A DNA stretch of 64,000 nt from an uncultured Campylobacter sp. (lineage in GTDB: Bacteria > Campylobacterota > Campylobacteria > Campylobacterales > Campylobacteraceae). The position numbers and the translations under genes were made by a program. The notes beneath the pieces were generated by a model that saw only the letters and a program-made list of their open reading frames with translations, had not been told where the DNA came from and did no database searches. How positions within the stretch are numbered: the stretch's first letter is position 1; every line of letters starts with the position of its first letter. The stretch lies in contig NZ_CALHHX010000168.1 in assembly GCF_938030685.1 (NCBI RefSeq), positions 1 to 64,000 on the forward strand. The letters are read 5' to 3'. Below are positions 53,293 through 63,453 of this stretch, one piece after another.

Positions 53293-55836
53293 ATGGATAT
53301 TAGAAGCGAATATTTAAATTTCTTTGCAAGCAAGGGGCATCAGATCATCCCCAGCGCGCCGTTGGTGCCGGATGATGATAGCTTGCTGTTTACAAACGCG
53401 GGCATGGTGCCCTTTAAAAGCATATTTACAGGAGCCGTTCCGCGCCCGACGCCGCCTATCCGCACGAGCTGTCAGACCTGCATCCGCGCCGGCGGCAAAC
53501 ACAACGACCTAGACAACGTCGGCTACACCGCGCGCCACCATACGTTTTTTGAGATGCTTGGAAATTTCAGCTTCGGCGAGTATTTCAAAGAGCAGGCGAT
53601 CGCCTATGCGTGGGAGTTCGTAACCGAAATTTTAAAGCTTCCCAAAGACAAACTCTACGTCACCGTGCATGAAAAGGACGATGAAGCGTTTGGGTTCTGG
53701 GCGCAGCACATAGCGCAGGAGCGCATCTACCGCTTCGGCGATCACGATAACTTTTGGGCGATGGGCGATACGGGACCGTGCGGACCGTGCTCGGAGATCT
53801 TTTACGACCAAGGCGGCGAGCACTTTAACACGCCTGAGGACTACATGGGCGGCGACGGCGACAGATTTCTTGAAATTTGGAACCTAGTTTTCATGCAGTA
53901 CGAGCGCAGTAGCGACGGCAAGCTAACTCCGCTACCAAAACCTAGCATCGACACGGGCATGGGGCTTGAGCGCGTCACGGCGATTAAAGAAGGCAAGTTT
54001 AGCAACTACGACAGCTCGCTTTTTATGCCGCTAATTGATGAGGTTGCAAAGCTTTGCGGCAAACCTTACGTTTATGAAAGCGGCGCGAGCTATCGCGTCA
54101 TCGCCGATCATATCCGCTCGGTTACGTTTTTGCTAGCGCAGGGAACAAATTTTAATCGCGAGGGTAGAGGATATGTTTTGCGTAGAATTCTGCGCCGTGC
54201 CGTTCGCCACGGCTATTTGCTCGGTATAAAAGAGCCCTTTATGTATCGCCTCGTGGATAAAGTATGCGAGCTGATGGGCGGGCACTATGCCTATCTGAAC
54301 GAGAAAAAGCAAGCCGTAAAGGAGCAGATTAAACTCGAAGAGGAGCGGTTTTTTGCCACTCTTGCAAACGGTATCGAGCTTTTTAACGAGGAGCTTGCGC
54401 GCACTAAAGAAATTTTTAGCGGCGAGGTCGCGTTTAAGTTATATGATACCTACGGCTTTCCGCTCGATCTGACCGCTGATATGCTGCGCGAGAAAAATTT
54501 ACGCGTGGATGAGGCTAAATTTGACGCGCTTATGAGCGAGCAAAGGCAGATAGCTAAAGCCGCATGGAAGGGCAGTGGCGATAAAAACGTCCGTGGCGAT
54601 TTCAAGGCGCTGCTAGAGAAATTCGGCGAGAATAAATTTAGCGGTTACGAAGAGCTTAGCCGCACGAGCAAGGTTTTAGCACTACTTAACGAGGATTTTG
54701 CGGAAGTGGATGAGCTCAAAGCCGGCGATATCGGCTGGGCGATGTTTGATATCACTCCGTTTTATGCACAAAGTGGCGGTCAGACGGGCGATAGCGGCGA
54801 AGTGGAGTCCATAGCCGATGTGTTTGATACTCAGAAATTTTATGGGTTAAATTTATCCCACTTGCGCCTTAATCGTAACCTGAAAATCGGCGATATAGTC
54901 GGGCTTAAGGTTTCTGAGGAGCGTGAACAGATTGCACGTCATCACAGTGCGACGCACCTTTTGCACGCGGCGCTTCGTGCGGTGCTAGGGGCTCATATCG
55001 CTCAAGCAGGAAGCTTGGTTGAAGCGGACCGCTTAAGATTTGACTTCTCGCATCCTAAGGCACTTAGCGACGAGGAGCTAGCTAAAATCGAGGAATTTGT
55101 AAATAACGCCGTTTGCAAGGGCTGTGCGGCAAAAACTGAGATTATGGATATAGATGACGCTAAAAACAGCGGCGCGATTGCGCTTTTTGGCGAAAAATAT
55201 GGCTCAAAAGTGCGCGTTGTGAGCTTCGGAGAGATTAGTAAGGAGCTTTGCGGCGGAATTCACGTGCGTAATTTAAGCGAAATAGGGTCGTTTTTTATAG
55301 TCAAAGAAAGCGGCGTAAGTGCGGGCGTTAGGCGTATCGAGGCAGTTTGTTCTCGCGCTGCTTTAAATTCGGCGCTTCAAAATCGCGCTAAGCTTGCTGA
55401 AATTTCTGCGGAGTTAAAGGGGGTCGAGCCTCTCCGCGCGATTGAGAAATTAAAAGATGAGATCAGATCGCTAAAAGATCAGATCAAGCATGCAAGCAGT
55501 TCCCATGCACTGGCTTTTCTAAATGTCGGTGATACCAAACTTTGCGTATCCTCGGTCGAAAGCGGTGATATAAAAACTATGATAGATGAGTTTAAAAATA
55601 GCCACGAAAAGGCGGCGATAATGCTGATGCAAGTGGGCACCGACGGCAAAATTTCAATCGCAGCAGGCGTTAAAAACGCGCCTATTAAAGCGGGCGAGTG
55701 GGTTAAGCTAGCAGCGCAAATTTTAGGTGGCGGCGGCGGCGGACGCGATGATTTTGCTACCGCAGGCGGCAAGGACGTGCTAAAAATCGAAGAAGCGATC
55801 AAAGAGGCGATCTCTTACGCAAAAGGTAAAATTTGA
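53293..55836 (+). CDS. alaS: Alanyl-tRNA synthetase
   Basis: 847 residues from ATG 53293 ([11 protein letters not shown], with AGGA upstream; an earlier TTG is not needed). Class II synthetase: N-terminal catalytic domain with [35 protein letters not shown] and [15 protein letters not shown], tRNA-recognition domain, an editing domain with zinc-binding [13 protein letters not shown] and [16 protein letters not shown] (H-x3-H ... C-x3-H), and C-Ala with [15 protein letters not shown]. Gene order alaS-maf-pbpA follows C. jejuni Cj0506-0508, with one extra membrane protein gene inserted. Confidence 0.97.
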   Translation: MDIRSEYLNFFASKGHQIIPSAPLVPDDDSLLFTNAGMVPFKSIFTGAVPRPTPPIRTSCQTCIRAGGKHNDLDNVGYTARHHTFFEMLGNFSFGEYFKEQAIAYAWEFVTEILKLPKDKLYVTVHEKDDEAFGFWAQHIAQERIYRFGDHDNFWAMGDTGPCGPCSEIFYDQGGEHFNTPEDYMGGDGDRFLEIWNLVFMQYERSSDGKLTPLPKPSIDTGMGLERVTAIKEGKFSNYDSSLFMPLIDEVAKLCGKPYVYESGASYRVIADHIRSVTFLLAQGTNFNREGRGYVLRRILRRAVRHGYLLGIKEPFMYRLVDKVCELMGGHYAYLNEKKQAVKEQIKLEEERFFATLANGIELFNEELARTKEIFSGEVAFKLYDTYGFPLDLTADMLREKNLRVDEAKFDALMSEQRQIAKAAWKGSGDKNVRGDFKALLEKFGENKFSGYEELSRTSKVLALLNEDFAEVDELKAGDIGWAMFDITPFYAQSGGQTGDSGEVESIADVFDTQKFYGLNLSHLRLNRNLKIGDIVGLKVSEEREQIARHHSATHLLHAALRAVLGAHIAQAGSLVEADRLRFDFSHPKALSDEELAKIEEFVNNAVCKGCAAKTEIMDIDDAKNSGAIALFGEKYGSKVRVVSFGEISKELCGGIHVRNLSEIGSFFIVKESGVSAGVRRIEAVCSRAALNSALQNRAKLAEISAELKGVEPLRAIEKLKDEIRSLKDQIKHASSSHALAFLNVGDTKLCVSSVESGDIKTMIDEFKNSHEKAAIMLMQVGTDGKISIAAGVKNAPIKAGEWVKLAAQILGGGGGGRDDFATAGGKDVLKIEEAIKEAISYAKGKI

Positions 55837-56342
55837 ACGAAATAGATACCGGCTTCATCAAAGCCTCGCAAATTTTGCCGCTGATTCACATTTTAAGCGT
55901 GATTTTTTTGATCTGCGCGCAGATCTGCGTATTTTTGATCGCGCGGATTTTTATGAATTTAAGCAGTAAAAGCCAAGCAGATGCGAAGGATGTAAAATTT
56001 ACAGAAATTTTGCGATATATGAAACGCTATGAGCAGTTCTTTGCACTATTTTTGGTGATCGTTTGCGTAAGTGGATTTTTTCTTGCGGACGGCGGAAGTT
56101 TTAAATTTTCAGATCCTATGGTAAAAGGTGCGATTGCCACGTTGTGGGCTGGCGCCAGCTTTATACTACTAAATTTTATCTACATGCATTATAAAATTTC
56201 ATCTTTGAAGCGAGCTTTGGATGCGGGCGATGAGCTTGAGGCGAATGAGCATTTAATCATCGTCGTTAAATATTTCATCCCGTTAAATATCGTAGTCACG
56301 CTGATTTGCGTTTATCTAGGCGTGACGGTGGGCGAGTTTTGA
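55833..56342 (+). CDS. Small integral membrane protein
   Basis: 169 residues with a TTG start overlapping the alaS stop (TTGA). Four membrane segments: [26 protein letters not shown] (about 16-41), [34 protein letters not shown] and a last helix ([19 protein letters not shown]). It resembles small DUF2269/CopD-like four-helix membrane proteins, but no ligand residues are certain. It is between alaS and maf, coupled to both (one-base overlap with maf), and is not at this place in C. jejuni as I recall it. Confidence 0.7.
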   Translation: MNEIDTGFIKASQILPLIHILSVIFLICAQICVFLIARIFMNLSSKSQADAKDVKFTEILRYMKRYEQFFALFLVIVCVSGFFLADGGSFKFSDPMVKGAIATLWAGASFILLNFIYMHYKISSLKRALDAGDELEANEHLIIVVKYFIPLNIVVTLICVYLGVTVGEF

Positions 56343-56887
56343 TGATTTATTTAGCTTCCAGTTCGCCTACTAGAGCACAAATTCTAAAGGATAGCGGCGT
56401 AGAATTTACGCAAATTCCTTTTAATTTCGACGAAAGCGGCGTTAGTAAGGACGATGCACGCACCTATGCTTACCGCGTTGCTGTAGCCAAGAAAGTGCAG
56501 TTTTTTAAAATTTATAAAAATTATGATAGAGTGCTGTTTGCCGATAGCTCTGTGCTTGCCGGCGGCGAAATTTTAGGCAAGGCGCGGGATGAAGCGGACG
56601 CGTTAAGGATGCTGCGAGCCCAAAGCGGTGCTAGCTGCGCCGTTTATACTGCGATGATTTTTTGCAGTAAGGCGTTAGAGCTTTCGGCACTTAGCGTCGC
56701 AAGCTTTGAATTTACGGAATTTACTGAAGCGGATTTAAAAGGTTATATCGCTAGCGGTGATTGGCGCGGCAAGGCGGGTGCGATGAGTATCGAAGGCTTT
56801 AACGAAAAATATATCAAAAGCTCGCGTGGGTCAAAATTCACGGCGATGGGGCTTGATCTGGAAATTTTAAAGAGGTTTATATGGTAA
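56342..56887 (+). CDS. maf: Maf-type nucleoside triphosphate pyrophosphatase
   Basis: 181 residues from ATG 56342, which overlaps the preceding stop (TGATG). [20 protein letters not shown] is the SxSPRR-like N-terminal motif (here SSSPTRA), VLFADSSVLAGGEILGKARD the substrate motif, and DWRGKAGAMSIEGFNEKYIK the C-terminal motif. Maf proteins hydrolyse dTTP/UTP or modified nucleotides and clean the nucleotide pool. The 3' end overlaps pbpA by 7 bases. Matches Cj0507. Confidence 0.9.
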   Translation: MIYLASSSPTRAQILKDSGVEFTQIPFNFDESGVSKDDARTYAYRVAVAKKVQFFKIYKNYDRVLFADSSVLAGGEILGKARDEADALRMLRAQSGASCAVYTAMIFCSKALELSALSVASFEFTEFTEADLKGYIASGDWRGKAGAMSIEGFNEKYIKSSRGSKFTAMGLDLEILKRFIW

Positions 56888-58791
56888 GAGTTTTATTTAG
56901 TTTTATTACGGTTTGCGCGTTCGCAGCAGGCGGCATCTTTTTGTATTTTTATTCGCAGATCCGCTTGGAATCGGACTCCATAATCAATTATCATCCAGAG
57001 CTCACGACTAAAATTTACGATCGCAACGGCAATTTGATAGCCAATGTTTTTAATGAACAAAATAGAATTTACGTAAAATTCGACGAGATTCCAGGCCGCG
57101 TGATCGAGGCGCTCGTAGCTATCGAGGATACGGCGTTTTTCGAACACGGCGGTGTGAATGTCGAGGCGATTTTTAGGGCGATTATTAAGGATGTCAAAGC
57201 GATGAAATTCGTCGAAGGAGCCTCCACGATTACGCAGCAGATCACGCGAAATTTAGTTCTTTCTAGCGAAAAGAAGCTTGATCGCAAGATCAAAGAAGCG
57301 ATCCTATCGCTTAAGATAGAAAACGCCCTAAGCAAGGAACAAATTCTAGAGCGTTACTTCAACGAGGTGTATTTCGGGCACGGATATTACGGCATCCGCA
57401 CGGCGGCTTTGGGATATTTCAAAAAGGATTTGCAAGATTTAAGCCTTAAAGAGATCGCGATTTTAGTGGGCTTGCCGAAAGCTCCTAGCAGCTTTGATCC
57501 TACTAAGCACCTGGATTTGTCGCTTTCGCGCGCCAATAACGTGATTTATAGGATGCATGAGCTCGGCTGGATAAATAAGACCGAATATGAGCTTGCGATG
57601 AACGAGCAGCCTACGATTTATAATGAAACGCTCACGCAAAACGCAGCGCCGTATGCCGTAGATGAGATCATAAAAGAAGCGGAAAAAATTCTACCGGATG
57701 TCCGCACGGGCGGGTATCGCATAGATACGAGCCTTGATTTAAAGGCGCAAGCGATGGCGCAAGAGGCATTAGTTTTCGGCTACAATGAAATTTTAAAGCG
57801 CAACAAAGACGCTAATGCAAGCAACGTAAACGGCGCTATGGTCGTCACGCATCCGCAAAACGGCGAAATTTTAGCCTTAGTAGGTGGCGTGGATTACGCG
57901 AAATCAAATTTCAATCGCGCCAGCCAATCCCAGCGCCAAACCGGCTCCAGCTTCAAGCCTTTCGTCTATCAAATCGCCCTTGATATGGGCTACTCGACGA
58001 TGACCGAAGTTCCCGATATAGCTAGAGAATTCGACGATGGCAGCGATAAAACGTGGAAGCCGAAAAATTACGACAAGACTTACAGCGGCTATATCACGAT
58101 CAAAGAAGCTTTAACTCGCTCGCGTAACCTTGCCTCGATCAATTTGATGCAATCTATCGGCGTTGATCGCGCGGTAAAAAAGCTGGGCGAGTTCGGCTTT
58201 AAAAACGTCCCGCCCGCCCTGTCAGTGGCTATCGGCAGCTACGGAATTTCGCCGCTTGAATACTCCACGATGTATTCGATGTTCCCGGGGCTTGGGATTA
58301 CTGCAAAATCAAAATTTATCGTTTCGATTACCGATAAGGACGGCAAAACTCGCTTTATAGAGCCTGAGCGACGTCGCGTGCTACGCCCTGAGCAGGCATA
58401 TCTGATGACTACGCTACTAAAAAATATCGTGCAGCGCGGCACCGGCACTCGCGCGCGCGTGCAAGGCATCGACATAGCGGGCAAAACAGGTACCTCAAAT
58501 GATAGTATAGATGCATGGTTTTGCGGCTTTACGCCGGATTTGCAGATCATAATCTGGTATGGCAACGACGATTATAAACCGATGCGAAAGGTCGAGGGCG
58601 GCGGACGTACCGCAGCACCGGTGTTTGCAAAATTTTTAGATGCCTATTTAAAAGAATATCCGCAAACCAAACGAAATTTCACGGTTCCGGACGGCGTCTT
58701 TAGCAGCTCATACAACGGCAAGGAGGAGTACTACACTAAAATTTCGCCGCTTCCTAAACCCCGAGAAAGTAGCAGCGACGGATCATTTTAA
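56881..58791 (+). CDS. pbpA: Penicillin-binding protein 1A (bifunctional)
   Basis: 636 residues. One N-terminal membrane helix (VLFSFITVCAFAAGGIFLYFY), then glycosyltransferase family 51 domain with AIEDTAFFEHGGVNVEAIFR (catalytic Glu82), GASTITQQITRNLVL and the KEAILSLKIENALSKEQILE helix, then a transpeptidase domain with GSSFKPF (Ser356, Lys359), SRN at 417-419-like position and GKTGTS. It polymerises and cross-links peptidoglycan at the inner membrane. Last gene of the alaS-maf-pbpA run (Cj0508). Confidence 0.96.
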   Translation: MVRVLFSFITVCAFAAGGIFLYFYSQIRLESDSIINYHPELTTKIYDRNGNLIANVFNEQNRIYVKFDEIPGRVIEALVAIEDTAFFEHGGVNVEAIFRAIIKDVKAMKFVEGASTITQQITRNLVLSSEKKLDRKIKEAILSLKIENALSKEQILERYFNEVYFGHGYYGIRTAALGYFKKDLQDLSLKEIAILVGLPKAPSSFDPTKHLDLSLSRANNVIYRMHELGWINKTEYELAMNEQPTIYNETLTQNAAPYAVDEIIKEAEKILPDVRTGGYRIDTSLDLKAQAMAQEALVFGYNEILKRNKDANASNVNGAMVVTHPQNGEILALVGGVDYAKSNFNRASQSQRQTGSSFKPFVYQIALDMGYSTMTEVPDIAREFDDGSDKTWKPKNYDKTYSGYITIKEALTRSRNLASINLMQSIGVDRAVKKLGEFGFKNVPPALSVAIGSYGISPLEYSTMYSMFPGLGITAKSKFIVSITDKDGKTRFIEPERRRVLRPEQAYLMTTLLKNIVQRGTGTRARVQGIDIAGKTGTSNDSIDAWFCGFTPDLQIIIWYGNDDYKPMRKVEGGGRTAAPVFAKFLDAYLKEYPQTKRNFTVPDGVFSSSYNGKEEYYTKISPLPKPRESSSDGSF

Positions 58792-58864
58792 ATTTGGATG
58801 GAAATCTAAATTTTATCCGCAGATTAAAAGCAATAAAATATATGGTCAATTTTAAGGGTCAAGA

Positions 58865-59515
58865 TTGCAGGATTTAGAATTTGAAAGTAAAAAGATAAGA
58901 ATAGAAAACACTCGTATAAAATTCGGTAAATTTTTTACGAAATTATGTTTTATATATTTTTTATATTCTCTTAGCGCCTTTATAATTCCTAAAAATATTT
59001 TAGATATTTCTCCTGTGTGCTTGAATTTCGTAAATTTTATGAAAAGCTATTTTCCAAATATCGAAATTATCGGTAGTATTAGCCCATACACCCAACTTTC
59101 TGAATTTTACGTTAGTATTATGTGGATATACGGGATTATTATTTTTGCGGTTTCTAGCTTATATTCATTGGTTTATTATATTTACTTTTGCAGATATGAT
59201 GATGATTTTATATTGCTTTCAAAAAAGAAGTGTGAAAACGATTGCCCGTTTTTGTTGCTTCCGTTTATGTTTGGTCTTGGTATTTTTATGTTTGAGGTTT
59301 ATTATACCGGATATTTTGCAAGCAGCGGTATAAGCATAAGAACAAGCCATTTTATGCCGGAATTTCAAAGTAGATTTTCAATTTTTGGATATATCATTTT
59401 CTTTCAATCCGGTTTTTCTCTTTCGGGTTCCGTAATATTAATGTCTACATTCGAATTTATTTACAAAATATATTTCTATTTAAAAGGAGTGAAAGATGCA
59501 GAGCAAAGTCAATGA
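58865..59515 (+). CDS. AT-rich membrane protein, unknown
   Basis: 216 residues with TTG start (AAGGGTCAAGA in front). Strongly AT-rich. At least three membrane helices: FTKLCFIYFLYSLSAFIIP, VSIMWIYGIIIFAVSSLYSL then YYIYFC, FLLLPFMFGLGIFMFEVYY and a C-terminal one (YIIFFQSGFSLSGSVILMST). A CxxxC pair (KKCENDC) lies in a loop. Not recognised. Paired with the next AT-rich gene; composition suggests acquisition by transfer. Confidence 0.6.
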   Translation: MQDLEFESKKIRIENTRIKFGKFFTKLCFIYFLYSLSAFIIPKNILDISPVCLNFVNFMKSYFPNIEIIGSISPYTQLSEFYVSIMWIYGIIIFAVSSLYSLVYYIYFCRYDDDFILLSKKKCENDCPFLLLPFMFGLGIFMFEVYYTGYFASSGISIRTSHFMPEFQSRFSIFGYIIFFQSGFSLSGSVILMSTFEFIYKIYFYLKGVKDAEQSQ

Positions 59516-59556
59516 AAAGAGCGGTGTATTGAATTAAAAATTTGGAGTATTATCGT

Positions 59557-60207
59557 ATGGAATTTCAAAGTTATAAATCTGAAATGCCTCTTTTTATGAT
59601 CAAAGATTATTGGACTAAAATCAGCACAGAATGTTATTTAATATTAGCTGTATTTTTAGTCATATTCCTATTTTTCTGCAGAGGAAGTGCTTGGGCATAT
59701 CAATTTTTAGGAGCCGTTACTTTTTTGGTGGGAATTTTATTTATTAATAAACATAAATTTTTAAATTTCTATTCCGATAGAATAGAATATAATTCTTTAT
59801 GCAAAAATTATAACGATGTATATTCGGTACATAAAAGTGTAAAGGCTTCTAATTTCGATAAAATCGCTATTTATAAATTTTCTGGACTAGTAATTGAAGA
59901 TGCTTGCAAATACAATGCCAATATAACTAGGTTTAAAAAATTTCTTTTGCTAATTTTATCGTACGCTTTACATCCGATAAATGTTCTTTGCTTCGGTGTA
60001 CTTAAAATTTTAAGAAGAATAGATAGCATAAATTTAAATGTTCTAATTTTATTAGATAGTACTCATAGTAATTATTTTGCCATTCCGCTAACTATGTTAA
60101 GTGAGTACGAACGAGCAAATTTGAAAAAGTATTTAAAAGACAAACTAAATCTAAATCTTGATAATATTGAGATCAGGGATAGATTTATAGATATAAATTT
60201 TATATAA
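59557..60207 (+). CDS. AT-rich membrane protein, unknown
   Basis: 216 residues from ATG 59557 (MEFQSYKSEMPLFMIKDYW); the TTGGAG at 59542 is more likely its ribosome binding site than a start. Two adjacent membrane helices near residues 30-65 (LILAVFLVIFLFFCRGSAWA, FLGAVTFLVGILFIN), then a cytoplasmic part ending with LKKYLKDKLNLNLDNIEI. This layout (PH-like or bPH domain after two helices) is common in small membrane proteins of unknown role. Second gene of the AT-rich pair before norB. Confidence 0.6.
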   Translation: MEFQSYKSEMPLFMIKDYWTKISTECYLILAVFLVIFLFFCRGSAWAYQFLGAVTFLVGILFINKHKFLNFYSDRIEYNSLCKNYNDVYSVHKSVKASNFDKIAIYKFSGLVIEDACKYNANITRFKKFLLLILSYALHPINVLCFGVLKILRRIDSINLNVLILLDSTHSNYFAIPLTMLSEYERANLKKYLKDKLNLNLDNIEIRDRFIDINFI

Positions 60208-60351
60208 AATTTTCTAAAACCCTTTATTTCAGTATATTTTAATAAATTCCAGCTTAAGCAGATAAATTTTATCTTTTTATTGACGAGCCTCAATGCTTAT
60301 AGAAATTTAAATGGGTAGAATTCTCTCCTAATTTCAGTTAAAGGAGTGAAA

Positions 60352-62589
60352 ATGGCAGAATATAAAAAGCTCTGGATGACGCTTGTAGCGGTACTCATCG
60401 TGGGCTTTAGTTTCTTGGGTTTTTACGGCGGCGAGGTGTATAGGCAGTCTCCGCCGGTGGTAAAATTTACCGATGCTAGCGGAGCTGAGCTAATCAGTAC
60501 CGAGCGCATTTACCGCGGGCAGGAGGCCTGGCAGAGCATCGGCGGTATGCAGGTGGGCTCTATCTGGGGTCACGGAGCGTATCAAGCGCCCGATTGGAGC
60601 GCGGATTGGCTGCATAAGGAGCTGGTCGCGTTTATGGATATCAAGGCGCAGGAGCGTTTCGGCGTGAAATTTGACGCCTTAAATGACGAGCAAAAGGCGC
60701 AGATCAAGGCGCTTACCAAGGCCGAGTATCGCACCAATACCGTAAAAGACGGCACCGTCAAGCTAAGCGATGATCGCTTGAAGGCTATGGCGGTCGTAAA
60801 AGACGAGTACATGGGCGTTTTCGGAAACGATCCGCGCTTTAAAAAGCTTCGCGAGGATTACGCGATGAAGGAAAACACGCTCGCAAACGAGCAACACCGC
60901 GCCGAGCTCGTGGATTTCATCTTTTGGACTGCTTGGGCTGTTTCTACGGATCGTCCGAGCGGAGAGGCGACCTATACTAATAACTGGCCGCACGAGCCGC
61001 TGATAGACAATGTCCCTACCACGGAAAACGTCATTTGGACAATCATAAGCCTCGTTGTTTTGCTTACCGGCATCGGCTTGTTGGTTTGGTTCGGAAATTT
61101 CTACGGCAAAAAGGACGAGGATTTCGAGGCTCCTGCGAAGCTAAACGCCGATCCGATCGCCGCTTTAGCGCTTACGCCGTCGCAAAAGGCGCTCGGCAAG
61201 TACCTTTTCGTAGCGATTGCATTGTTTGCATTTCAAGCCTTCATCGGCGGCTTTGTTGCGCACTACACGATCGAGGGTCAGTCCTTTTTCGGGCTTGATA
61301 TTTCGCAATATATCCCTTACTCGCTAGCTCGCACCTGGCACGTGCAGGCGTCCATTTTCTGGATCGCTACGGGCTTTTTGGCGGCGGGATTGTTTCTAGC
61401 GCCGATCATCAACGGCGGCAAGGATCCTAAATTTCAAAAGCTCGGCGTGGACGTGCTTTTCTACGCGCTTCTTTTCTTGGTCGTTGGCAGCTTCGCGGGC
61501 GAATACATGGCTATTGCGGGTAAGATGGATCCAAGCAGCAGTTTCTGGATCGGACATCAAGGATACGAGTATTTAGATCTCGGTAGAATTTGGCAGCTGA
61601 TACTATTTGTGGGCCTTGTGATCTGGATGGTACTCGTGCTTCGCGGCTTTATCGCGGGCTTTAGAGCCGAGGGCGATAAGAATTTATTGGCGATCTTTAC
61701 CGCTTCGGTTATCGCCGTGGGGCTTTTTTACGGCGCGGGACTATTTTACGGACAGCGCTCGCCGATCCCTGTGATGGAGTATTGGCGCTGGTGGGTCGTG
61801 CACCTTTGGGTCGAAGGATTTTTCGAGGTTTTCGCGACGGCGTCTTTGGCGTTCGTGTTCGCATCCTTGGGCTTAGTAAGTAAGAAATTTGCCACCTACA
61901 CCTCGATTGCTAGCGCGTCGATTTTCCTAATCGGCGGAATTCCTGGTACCTTCCACCACCTCTATTTTGCGGGCACTACTACGCCGATAATGGCTGTGGG
62001 TGCGAGCTTCTCGGCGCTTGAGGTCGTGCCTTTGGTGCTTTTGGGCTCGGAGGCGTTTCACTATTACAAGCTTCAATTCGCGCAGGATTGGGCTAAGCGT
62101 CTAAAATGGCCGCTTTACTGCTTCATCGCCGTGGCGTTTTGGAATATGCTGGGCGCGGGCGTTTTCGGCTTTTTGATCAACCCGCCGCTTGCGCTATTTT
62201 ACATCCAGGGCTTAAACACCACCGCGGTGCACGCTCATACGGCGCTATTTGGTGTATACGGCTTTTTGGCGCTCGGCTTCGTATGGCTCGTGGCGCTGTA
62301 TATCTACAGAGAAAAGAGCTTTGACGATACGCTTATGAAGATCGGCTTTTGGGCGCTTAACGCGGGTCTGCTTCTAATGGTGCTGATTTCGCTATTGCCT
62401 GTCGGAATTTTGCAGGCATTCGCGGCGATCGATGTTGGTATGTGGTACGCAAGAAGCGCGGAATTCTTGCAAAAAGACAGCCTCTACGGGCTCCGTTGGG
62501 CGCGCATCATTGGCGATACGATCTTTTTGGTAGGAAGCGTGTGCTTCTTGATTCAAATCGTGCGAATGATATTCTCACGCGCTAAATAG
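60352..62589 (+). CDS. norB: Quinol-dependent nitric oxide reductase (qNOR)
   Basis: 745 residues from ATG 60352 with AAAGGAG; a GTG two codons earlier lacks that spacing. Reduces 2 NO to N2O using quinol at the inner membrane. The N-terminal 260 residues form the fused NorC-like extension without a CxxCH heme c motif, as in qNOR. Then about twelve membrane helices with heme and FeB ligands: ARTWHVQASIFWIATG, YWRWWVVHLWVEGFFEVFAT, GGIPGTFHHLYFAGTTTPIM and AVHAHTALFGVYGF. No norC, norQ or norD nearby. Serves NO detoxification or denitrification-type respiration. Confidence 0.95.
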   Translation: MAEYKKLWMTLVAVLIVGFSFLGFYGGEVYRQSPPVVKFTDASGAELISTERIYRGQEAWQSIGGMQVGSIWGHGAYQAPDWSADWLHKELVAFMDIKAQERFGVKFDALNDEQKAQIKALTKAEYRTNTVKDGTVKLSDDRLKAMAVVKDEYMGVFGNDPRFKKLREDYAMKENTLANEQHRAELVDFIFWTAWAVSTDRPSGEATYTNNWPHEPLIDNVPTTENVIWTIISLVVLLTGIGLLVWFGNFYGKKDEDFEAPAKLNADPIAALALTPSQKALGKYLFVAIALFAFQAFIGGFVAHYTIEGQSFFGLDISQYIPYSLARTWHVQASIFWIATGFLAAGLFLAPIINGGKDPKFQKLGVDVLFYALLFLVVGSFAGEYMAIAGKMDPSSSFWIGHQGYEYLDLGRIWQLILFVGLVIWMVLVLRGFIAGFRAEGDKNLLAIFTASVIAVGLFYGAGLFYGQRSPIPVMEYWRWWVVHLWVEGFFEVFATASLAFVFASLGLVSKKFATYTSIASASIFLIGGIPGTFHHLYFAGTTTPIMAVGASFSALEVVPLVLLGSEAFHYYKLQFAQDWAKRLKWPLYCFIAVAFWNMLGAGVFGFLINPPLALFYIQGLNTTAVHAHTALFGVYGFLALGFVWLVALYIYREKSFDDTLMKIGFWALNAGLLLMVLISLLPVGILQAFAAIDVGMWYARSAEFLQKDSLYGLRWARIIGDTIFLVGSVCFLIQIVRMIFSRAK

Positions 62590-62617
62590 AGCCTTCGCGA
62601 GCTCTTATCGCTTGTTT

Positions 62618-62653
62618 GCCTCGCAGGAATTTTATATTCTTGCGAGGCTTTTT
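62618..62653 (+). terminator. Rho-independent terminator after norB
   Basis: Stem GCCTCGCAGGAAT / ATTCTTGCGAGGC (one G-U), loop TTTAT, then a T-run, 29 bases after the norB stop. Confidence 0.88.
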
Positions 62654-62876
62654 AAATTTTACTCGGCTTTGCGCGAGCCTTTTGTGCGTTAGCTTTTGGC
62701 GCAAAGGGTAGCCGTGCGAACCTTTTGCCGCAGACGATATCCGCGCGAGCTTTAAGCTTAGCCGTAAATTGCGCTAAATCTTTAAAATTTTAAAATTTCA
62801 TCCTCTTAAATTTACCCGAGCCAAATTTTAAATTTGCTACAATTACCGCCGAAATTTCAATCTCAAGGAGTGGAAA

Positions 62877-63320
62877 ATGGGTGTGCGAGAGCAAATTTTA
62901 GAAGACATTAAAACGGCGATGAAGAGCGGCGATCACTTCCGTAGAGACAGCCTGAGGATGCTTAACGCCGCGCTTAAACAGGTCGAGGTGGACGAGCGCA
63001 TCAGCCTTAGCGACGAGCGCGTCTTTAGCATACTTCAAAGCGAGATCAAGCGCCGAAACGACTCCGTGCAGCAGTACCGCGCGGGCGGTCGCGACGATCT
63101 GGCGAAAAAAGAGCAGGGCGAGATCGAGATCATCGCGTCTTATCTGCCCGCGCAGCTAGGCGATACCGAGCTTGCCGCTGCGGTTGGCTCGTTAATCGCA
63201 CAGCTCGGCGCTAGCGGCGCAAAGGATATGGGGCGCGTGATGAAAGCCGCCAAGGAAGCGCTCGGCTCAAGCGTGGACGGCAAGCGGCTGAGCGATGCAG
63301 TCAAAGCGGCACTGAAGTAG
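62877..63320 (+). CDS. yqeY: GatB/YqeY domain protein
   Basis: 147 residues, full length for YqeY. Single domain with the tRNA-binding fold related to the end of GatB: VREQILEDIKTAMKSGDHFR, DSLRMLNAALKQVEVDER, YLPAQLGDTELAAAV and GSSVDGKRLSDAVKAAL. Probable role in tRNA-dependent amidation or tRNA metabolism, but not proved in this group. CAAGGAG before ATG. Confidence 0.9.
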   Translation: MGVREQILEDIKTAMKSGDHFRRDSLRMLNAALKQVEVDERISLSDERVFSILQSEIKRRNDSVQQYRAGGRDDLAKKEQGEIEIIASYLPAQLGDTELAAAVGSLIAQLGASGAKDMGRVMKAAKEALGSSVDGKRLSDAVKAALK

Positions 63321-63453
63321 CCTGCGTTTGAGGCTAAATTTAAGTCCGGCTACGGCTAAATTGTATCGACGTAAAATTTCGCTGCTGAAATTTTTTAAGA
63401 TAGAGCTTTGGCTGCGGAATTTATACGCTAATTTAAAATTTTAAAGGATTATC

